DNA of 16,456 nucleotides. Origin: UBA288 sp964461885. GTDB lineage: Archaea > Halobacteriota > Methanomicrobia > Methanomicrobiales > Methanospirillaceae. The notes under the pieces were generated by a model. The model saw nothing but the letters and a program-made list of their open reading frames with translations, was not told the origin of the DNA and made no database searches. The stretch spans positions 1-16,456 of the forward strand of contig CAYWVY010000049.1 of NCBI GenBank assembly GCA_964461885.1. The letters run 5' to 3'. Positions 12,921-16,456 of this stretch are shown here, piece by piece. The translations under genes were made by a program, and so were the position numbers. The stretch's first letter is position 1; each line of letters begins with the position of its first letter.

Positions 12921-13949
12921 ATGATAGGAAGGTCGAACGCCGTGGAGAGATCGCAGCCGACAGCGCTTATTGCAGACCGTATCCGTGGATACGAGGGGGT
13001 TCGACGAAAAAACGCCATCGGCGACCTGGTCCAGGCCTTCGCGATGGACGCGCCGGATGTCCTGGCCGACTTCGGCGAGGACGCGGCCGTGATCCGCCAC
13101 GGTGACCAGGCCCTCCTGCTCGCGGCCGATGGGATCTGGTCCCGCCTGATGGAGGCCGACCCGTACTGGGCGGGGTACTGCGCCATCCTTGTCAACATCC
13201 ACGACATCGCGGCCATGGGCGGGCGGCCGCTGGCCATGGTCGACGTCTTCTCTATCGCCGACCGCGTGATCTGCGACCAGGTGGTCCGGGGGATGCGGGA
13301 CGCCTCTATCCAGTTCGGCGTGCCGATCGTCGGCGGCCACCTCCACCCCGACACGCCGTACTCGGTGATCGACGTCGCGATCCTCGGCGCGGCCCGGCTC
13401 GATGCGGTCATCTACAGCCACACGGCCGGGGCGGGCGACCGGGTGATCGCGGCCATTGACCTGGACGGGCGCGTCCATCCGTCGTGCATCCTGAACTGGG
13501 ACTCGGTCACCATGAAGCCGGCAGCGGTCGTCCGGGCCCAGATCGCCTGCATGCAGGAGCTGGCCGAGGACGGGCTCGTAACGGCCGCCAAGGACGTCTC
13601 GAACCCGGGCCTGATCGGGTCGCTCGGCATGCTCCTCGAGGTCTCGGGCTGCGGGGCCGTCGTCGACGTGGACTGCATCCCCGTCCCCGACCTCGATGCC
13701 CACGGGATCACGTTCGATCACTGGCTCCGCATGTACCCGGGCATGAGCTTCGTGCTGACCGTCCGGCCCGAGAACGCGGCCGAGGTCTGCCGCCGGTTCG
13801 AGGCGGTCGGGATGGCCGCGGCCGAGATCGGCACGGTCGACGGTTCCCGCCGGCTCTCGCTCTCCGGGCCCGAAGGCGAGGCGACGGTCTTCGACTTCGC
13901 CGCCAACGGGATCACCCGCATCGCGCCGAGCCGGGACGGAGAGTCGTGA
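12921..13949 (+). CDS. Methanogenesis marker protein 2 (PurM/SelD/ThiL-like ATP-binding protein)
   Basis: The 342-residue product is an AIR synthase-related (PurM-fold) protein of the methanogen-restricted marker 2 family. It shows YEGVRRKNAIGDL near residue 24, FGEDAAVI (51-58) with the metal/ATP-binding Asp, DGIWSRLMEADPYWAGYCAILVNIHDIAAMGG (70-101), GGHLHPDTPYSV (138-149), and AKDVSNPGLIGSLGMLLE (223-240) in the C-terminal half. The family is related to HypE, SelD and ThiL, which make or use phosphorylated or dehydrated intermediates; its own reaction is unknown to me. The start is uncertain: ATG 12921 fits the TATA spacing, while GTG 12942 has AGGAAGGT 8 nt upstream and gives a 335-residue protein. 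The stop overlaps the MtxX start (GTGA). Confidence 0.9.
   Translation: MIGRSNAVERSQPTALIADRIRGYEGVRRKNAIGDLVQAFAMDAPDVLADFGEDAAVIRHGDQALLLAADGIWSRLMEADPYWAGYCAILVNIHDIAAMGGRPLAMVDVFSIADRVICDQVVRGMRDASIQFGVPIVGGHLHPDTPYSVIDVAILGAARLDAVIYSHTAGAGDRVIAAIDLDGRVHPSCILNWDSVTMKPAAVVRAQIACMQELAEDGLVTAAKDVSNPGLIGSLGMLLEVSGCGAVVDVDCIPVPDLDAHGITFDHWLRMYPGMSFVLTVRPENAAEVCRRFEAVGMAAAEIGTVDGSRRLSLSGPEGEATVFDFAANGITRIAPSRDGES
12926..12933 (+). promoter_or_regulatory. Ribosome binding site favouring an alternative marker 2 start at GTG 12942
   Basis: AGGAAGGT ends 8 nt before GTG 12942. It would lie inside the coding region if ATG 12921 is used. The segment between the two starts (MIGRSNA) has no resemblance to the rest of the family. 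Confidence 0.4.
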
Positions 13950-14704
13950 TCGTCGGGATCGGGGCTGCGTCGGCGGAGGACCTGCCCCTGATGCGCCGGG
14001 GCGCCGAGGCCCTCGATCCGGGGGTGCTCGTCCGCTTCTACTGCACCCCGGACGCGGCCGACGCAGGCGGGCCGTCCTGCTCGGCGTCCGACGACCCGGC
14101 CGGAGCCCTGATCGACGACCTGGTCGAGGAGCGGATCGACGCGGCCGTCCGGGGGACGCTCCCCGCGAACCGGACCCTCGCCCTTCTCCGACGCGCGACC
14201 GGCGTCGACCGGCTCGAGCGGGTCGCGCTCCTCGAGTGCGCGGACGGTCGCCGCTTCCTCCTCGCGCCCGTCGGCGTGGACGAGGGGTGGACTGTGGCCG
14301 AGAAAGTGGAGCTCATCAAACGCGGACGCGAACTCGCCCGCCGCCTCGATCTTCCCCCCGGCGTCGGCGTCCTCTCCGGCGGCCGGCTCGGGGACCTCGG
14401 CCGCCACCCTGCCGTGGACCGGTCCATCGCCGACGCCGAGCTCGCGGCCCGGCTCGGAGGCGGAATCCACTGCGAGATCCTGATCGAGGAGGCGGTCGAG
14501 CGCTGCGGCCTCGTGGTCGCCCCGGACGGGATCTCGGGAAACCTGGTCTTCCGGACCCTTGTCTACCTCGGGGGGGGAAACGCGCACGGTGCGCCCGTAA
14601 CCAATATCGGGCCCGTCTTTATCGACACTTCGCGCGCTTCGCACGAGTACGCGCGGCCCCTCCGGCTCGCCGCACGACTCGTCGCAGCGCGTTCTGAGCG
14701 ATAG
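13946..14704 (+). CDS. mtxX: MtxX, methanogenesis marker protein 4 (phosphotransacetylase-like)
   Basis: The 252-residue product matches the methanogen marker 4/MtxX family, which is related to the phosphate acetyl/butyryl transferase fold. Readable segments are RGTLPANRTLALLRRATG (about 67-84), VGVDEGWTVAEKVELIKRGRELARRL, GVLSGGRLGDLGRHPAVDRSI, IHCEILIEEAVERCGLVVAPDGISGNLVFRTLVYLGGGNAHGAP, and ending FIDTSRASHEYARPLRLAARL. The SGN-L-FRTL and GG-GNAHGAP parts correspond to the phosphate- and acyl-binding loops of phosphotransacetylases. GTG 13946 overlaps the marker 2 stop by 4 bases, so the pair is translationally coupled. The name comes from a methyltransferase-associated gene in Methanosarcina; the reaction is unproven. 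Confidence 0.88.
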   Translation: MIVGIGAASAEDLPLMRRGAEALDPGVLVRFYCTPDAADAGGPSCSASDDPAGALIDDLVEERIDAAVRGTLPANRTLALLRRATGVDRLERVALLECADGRRFLLAPVGVDEGWTVAEKVELIKRGRELARRLDLPPGVGVLSGGRLGDLGRHPAVDRSIADAELAARLGGGIHCEILIEEAVERCGLVVAPDGISGNLVFRTLVYLGGGNAHGAPVTNIGPVFIDTSRASHEYARPLRLAARLVAARSER

Positions 14705-14760
14705 GCGGCTTCTAAATCAAAAACGGAGCGATTCATAGCGCCAGTCTTCGTCCGCGTCCA

Positions 14761-14784
14761 AATTGCCGCGTGATCGCGGTAATT
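14761..14784. promoter_or_regulatory. Perfectly placed hairpin or operator between mtxX and the histone gene
   Basis: AATTGCCGCG, then TGAT, then CGCGGTAATT forms a 10-bp inverted repeat with one G-T wobble and a 4-base loop. It lies 57 bp after mtxX and about 52 bp before the histone BRE. It could be a regulator site for the histone gene or a hairpin ending the mtxX mRNA, though no T run follows. Confidence 0.4.
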
Positions 14785-14835
14785 CCCGGAAATCCCCCGC
14801 CAATGGAGGATCAGAGCGTGATTCTCGGGATAAAC

Positions 14836-14850
14836 TCGAAATATTTAAAT
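14836..14850 (+). promoter_or_regulatory. Strong BRE/TATA promoter of the histone gene
   Basis: TCGAAATATTTAAAT is the best archaeal promoter in the window, with BRE (TCGAAA) plus TATA (ATATTTAAAT). Centred 45 bp before the ATG, it predicts a start near 14870 and a 5' leader of about 20 nt, unlike most genes here. Confidence 0.75.
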
Positions 14851-14873
14851 GTCCCGTAACGGATCTCTTCTCT

Positions 14874-14881
14874 GAGGTTGA
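14874..14881 (+). promoter_or_regulatory. Ribosome binding site of the histone gene
   Basis: GAGGTTGA lies in the predicted leader, with GAGGT 11 nt before ATG 14890. It supports this start over the in-frame TTG at 14878, which overlaps the site. Confidence 0.5.
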
Positions 14882-14889
14882 ACAGCACC

Positions 14890-15096
14890 ATGGCTGACTT
14901 ACCGATTGCTGCAGTTGTTCGTATTGCTAAAAAGAGCGGAGCGGAACGCGTCGGGTCCGACGCGGCCGCCGCCATCGTATCGAAGGCCGAGGAGTACATC
15001 GGCGCCCTGACCACGGAGGCCAACCGCCTCGCGCAGCACGCGGGCCGGAAGACCATCAAGGAAGAGGATGTCGAGCTCGCGGCCAAGTCCGCGTAA
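14890..15096 (+). CDS. Archaeal histone (HMf family)
   Basis: The 68-residue product is a full-length single-fold histone that wraps DNA as dimers and larger stacks. It begins MADLPIAAVVRIAKKSGAER, the classic first helix with LPIAxVxRI, followed by the long central helix (DAAAAIVSKAEEYIGALTTEANRLAQHAG) and the DNA-contacting RKTIKEEDVELA before the last helix. There is no N- or C-terminal tail. The ATG at 14890 follows a leader with a ribosome binding site and a strong promoter, in keeping with an abundant protein. The gene stands alone, with 185 bp after mtxX, and converges on hisB with only 13 bp between stop codons. Confidence 0.97.
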   Translation: MADLPIAAVVRIAKKSGAERVGSDAAAAIVSKAEEYIGALTTEANRLAQHAGRKTIKEEDVELAAKSA

Positions 15097-15111
15097 CCCC
15101 ACCCCTTTTTC
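15097..15111 (+). terminator. T-run terminator after the histone gene
   Basis: CCCCACCCCTTTTTC follows the histone stop directly. An oligo-T run after a GC-rich stretch is the usual archaeal intrinsic terminator, but the run has only five T and lies at the end of hisB on the other strand. Confidence 0.4.
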
Positions 15112-15691
15112 AGAAGACGCCCTTCGTCGACGGGACGCTCTCGTCGCCGGGCTCGCGCGTCACAGCGCTCCGCAGCGCGACGCCGAACGCCTTGAAGACG
15201 GCCTCGGTGGTGTGGTGGTTGTTCCGCCCGTACGCCCGCACATGGAGCGTGACGCCCGCGTGCTGGCAGACGGACTCGAGGAAGTGGCCAACGAGGCTCA
15301 CGTCCATGCCGCCGACCGTGTGGCCCGAGAACTGCGCGTCGAAGACCAGGTAGGCCCGGCCCCCGCAGTCGATGGCCGCTTCAGCCAGCGCCTCGTCCAT
15401 GGGCACGGCCGCGAAGCCGAACCGCCGGATCCCCCGCCCCTCGCCGAGGGCCTGCTTGAGGGCCGTGCCGAGCACGATCCCGACGTCCTCGACCGTGTGG
15501 TGTGCGTCCACGGCGAGGTCGCCCTCAGCCCCGACCGAAAGGTCGAACCGGCCGTGGCGGGCGAACGCGTTCAGCATGTGGTCGAAGAAGGCGATGCCCG
15601 TCGAAACGTCGGCCTTCCCCGTCCCGTCCAGGTCGAGGGCGAGCGCGATCTTCGTCTCGGACGTCTCGCGCCGGAGTTCAGCCCGCCTCAT
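15110..15691 (-). CDS. hisB: Imidazoleglycerol-phosphate dehydratase
   Basis: HisB dehydrates imidazole glycerol phosphate to imidazole acetol phosphate in histidine synthesis (EC 4.2.1.19). The 193-residue product is the monofunctional form, without the phosphatase domain of enterobacterial HisB. Metal-binding and catalytic motifs are all present in two repeats: FFDHMLNAFARHG (35-47), DAHHTVED (62-69), PMDEALAEAAID (97-108), GHFLESVCQHAG (135-146), and NNHHTTEAVFKAFG (157-170). The product ends with STKGVF, typical of the family. It overlaps the hisA stop as ATGA, so it is translated with hisA. The other his genes are not in the window. Confidence 0.97.
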   Translation of the reverse strand: MRRAELRRETSETKIALALDLDGTGKADVSTGIAFFDHMLNAFARHGRFDLSVGAEGDLAVDAHHTVEDVGIVLGTALKQALGEGRGIRRFGFAAVPMDEALAEAAIDCGGRAYLVFDAQFSGHTVGGMDVSLVGHFLESVCQHAGVTLHVRAYGRNNHHTTEAVFKAFGVALRSAVTREPGDESVPSTKGVF

Positions 15692-16398
15692 GCGGCTGCC
15701 TCCAGGGCGTCGGCGAGGGTGATGCGCCCGGCGTACAGGGCCGAGCCGAGCACGACGCCGGCCGCGTCGAGCCCGCGGAGGACCCGGACGTCGTCGACCG
15801 TCGTGACCCCGCCCGCGACCACGACCGGGACCGGGACGGCCTCGATCAGGGCGCGGACGGGCGCAGGGTCAATCCCCTGCTGCAGCCCTTCGACCGAGAC
15901 GTTCGTGTACAGGAGCGAGCCCGCGCCCTGCTCGACGAAGACCTCGGCCCACCGGAGGTAGTTGCCGCGCGTCTCCTGCCAGCCCGCGACGGCGATCTCG
16001 GTCCCCCGTGCGTCGACGCCGGCCATCACCCGCTCGGAGCCGTACTCCTTCGAGAGCCAGCGGAGCGCGTCCGGGTTCTCGACCGCGTGCGTCCCGAGGA
16101 TGACCCGGTCCACGCCCGCGTCGAGCCAGCCGGTGGCGTCCTGGAGGGATCGGATCCCGCCGCCGAGCTGGACCGCGACCCCGGTCTCGGAGACGAGCCG
16201 GCGGACCACGTCCGCGTTTGACGAGGCCGTACCGAACGCCCCGTCCAGGTTGATCACGTGGAGCCGGCGGGCCCCCTCGTCGATCCAGCGCCGGGCGCAG
16301 GCGAGCGGGTCGCCGTACCCGGTCGCCCGGTCGCGTTCGCCCTGCACGAGCTGGACGCACGCGCCGCCCATCACGTCGACTGCCGGAAGGACCTCCAT
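15688..16398 (-). CDS. hisA: ProFAR isomerase (phosphoribosylformimino-AICAR ribotide isomerase)
   Basis: HisA catalyses the Amadori-type ring opening of ProFAR to PRFAR (EC 5.3.1.16) in histidine synthesis. The 236-residue product is a full (beta/alpha)8 barrel. It has the N-terminal PAVDVMGGACVQLVQG with catalytic Asp8, LHVINLDGAFG (46-56), QLGGGIRS (77-84) as the first phosphate loop, and GVDARG with catalytic Asp129. The second-half phosphate loop is VVVAGGVTTVDDV, followed by GVVLGSALYAG. The two-fold repeated half barrels are visible. It is the first gene of a two-gene hisA-hisB unit with a 4-base overlap. The ATG at 16398 has a candidate TATA element 31 bp upstream. Confidence 0.97.
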   Translation of the reverse strand: MEVLPAVDVMGGACVQLVQGERDRATGYGDPLACARRWIDEGARRLHVINLDGAFGTASSNADVVRRLVSETGVAVQLGGGIRSLQDATGWLDAGVDRVILGTHAVENPDALRWLSKEYGSERVMAGVDARGTEIAVAGWQETRGNYLRWAEVFVEQGAGSLLYTNVSVEGLQQGIDPAPVRALIEAVPVPVVVAGGVTTVDDVRVLRGLDAAGVVLGSALYAGRITLADALEAAA

Positions 16399-16424
16399 GG
16401 GAATCAGCGGATCATTAGCGCTAT

Positions 16425-16437
16425 GGACATAACAAGC
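16425..16437 (-). promoter_or_regulatory. Possible TATA element of the hisA-hisB operon
   Basis: On the minus strand GCTTGTTATGTCC is centred about 31 bp before the hisA ATG at 16398, in line with the other promoters of the window. Its upstream context is cut by the window end. Confidence 0.35.
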
Positions 16438-16456
16438 ATGCCCTTTGCACCGGGGA

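Noticed and set aside
1..16456. CRISPR arrays, transposase or integrase genes, tandem repeats
   Set aside because: Reading through the window showed no spaced direct repeats, no transposase-like product and no attachment site at the tRNA-Gly 3' end; the only protein-level repeats are the PKD and dockerin units.

Overview
The window reads as chromosomal DNA of a GC-rich methanogenic archaeon, most likely in the order Methanomicrobiales (Methanoculleus/Methanofollis-like). The reasons are a 68-residue archaeal histone, an archaeal clamp loader large subunit ending in a PCNA-binding motif, archaemetzincin, a coenzyme F390 synthetase-type ligase, the methanogen-only pair methanogenesis marker 2 and MtxX (marker 4), TATA/BRE promoters, and a PKD-repeat surface protein. 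No mobile element, CRISPR array or phage gene was seen.

Layout. At 1-1087 is the 3' end of a large surface protein (beta-helix-like tail, three PKD domains, C-terminal dockerin). At 1171-1485 (minus) is a small Cys-rich protein whose 5' end looks damaged. At 1894-2436 is a lipoprotein with a cohesin-like domain, a possible partner of the dockerin. Then come leftward genes: a two-helix membrane protein with a zinc ribbon, a DJ-1/PfpI protein, an exported alpha-acetolactate decarboxylase, and a metal-uptake operon. The operon is transcribed from 7085 down to 4274: DtxR-like regulator, CbiQ, CbiO, CbiM, with ATGA or few-base junctions. Upstream lie the F390 synthetase-like gene and, divergently, tRNA-Gly(GCC).

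From 8795 to 10510 (minus) two multi-pass membrane proteins form a small operon (a YjdF/DUF2238-like protein and an unknown). Next is a very compact block: archaemetzincin (minus) and a UPF0146 protein (plus) start 9 bp apart, and the UPF0146 3' end overlaps the 3' end of rfcL. rfcL and methanogenesis marker 2 diverge from one AT-rich palindromic TATA element. Marker 2 and MtxX overlap by 4 bases. A histone gene with a strong promoter follows, converging on hisB and hisA, which are 4-base overlapped and separated from other his genes.

Two window-wide patterns stand out. First, for most genes a TATA-like element is centred about 26-32 bp upstream of the chosen start codon, which implies mostly leaderless mRNAs; the histone gene is an exception, with a leader and ribosome binding site. 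Second, gene packing is extreme, with regulatory DNA lying inside neighbouring coding sequence. All functional calls rest on motif reading and family knowledge; no search was run.
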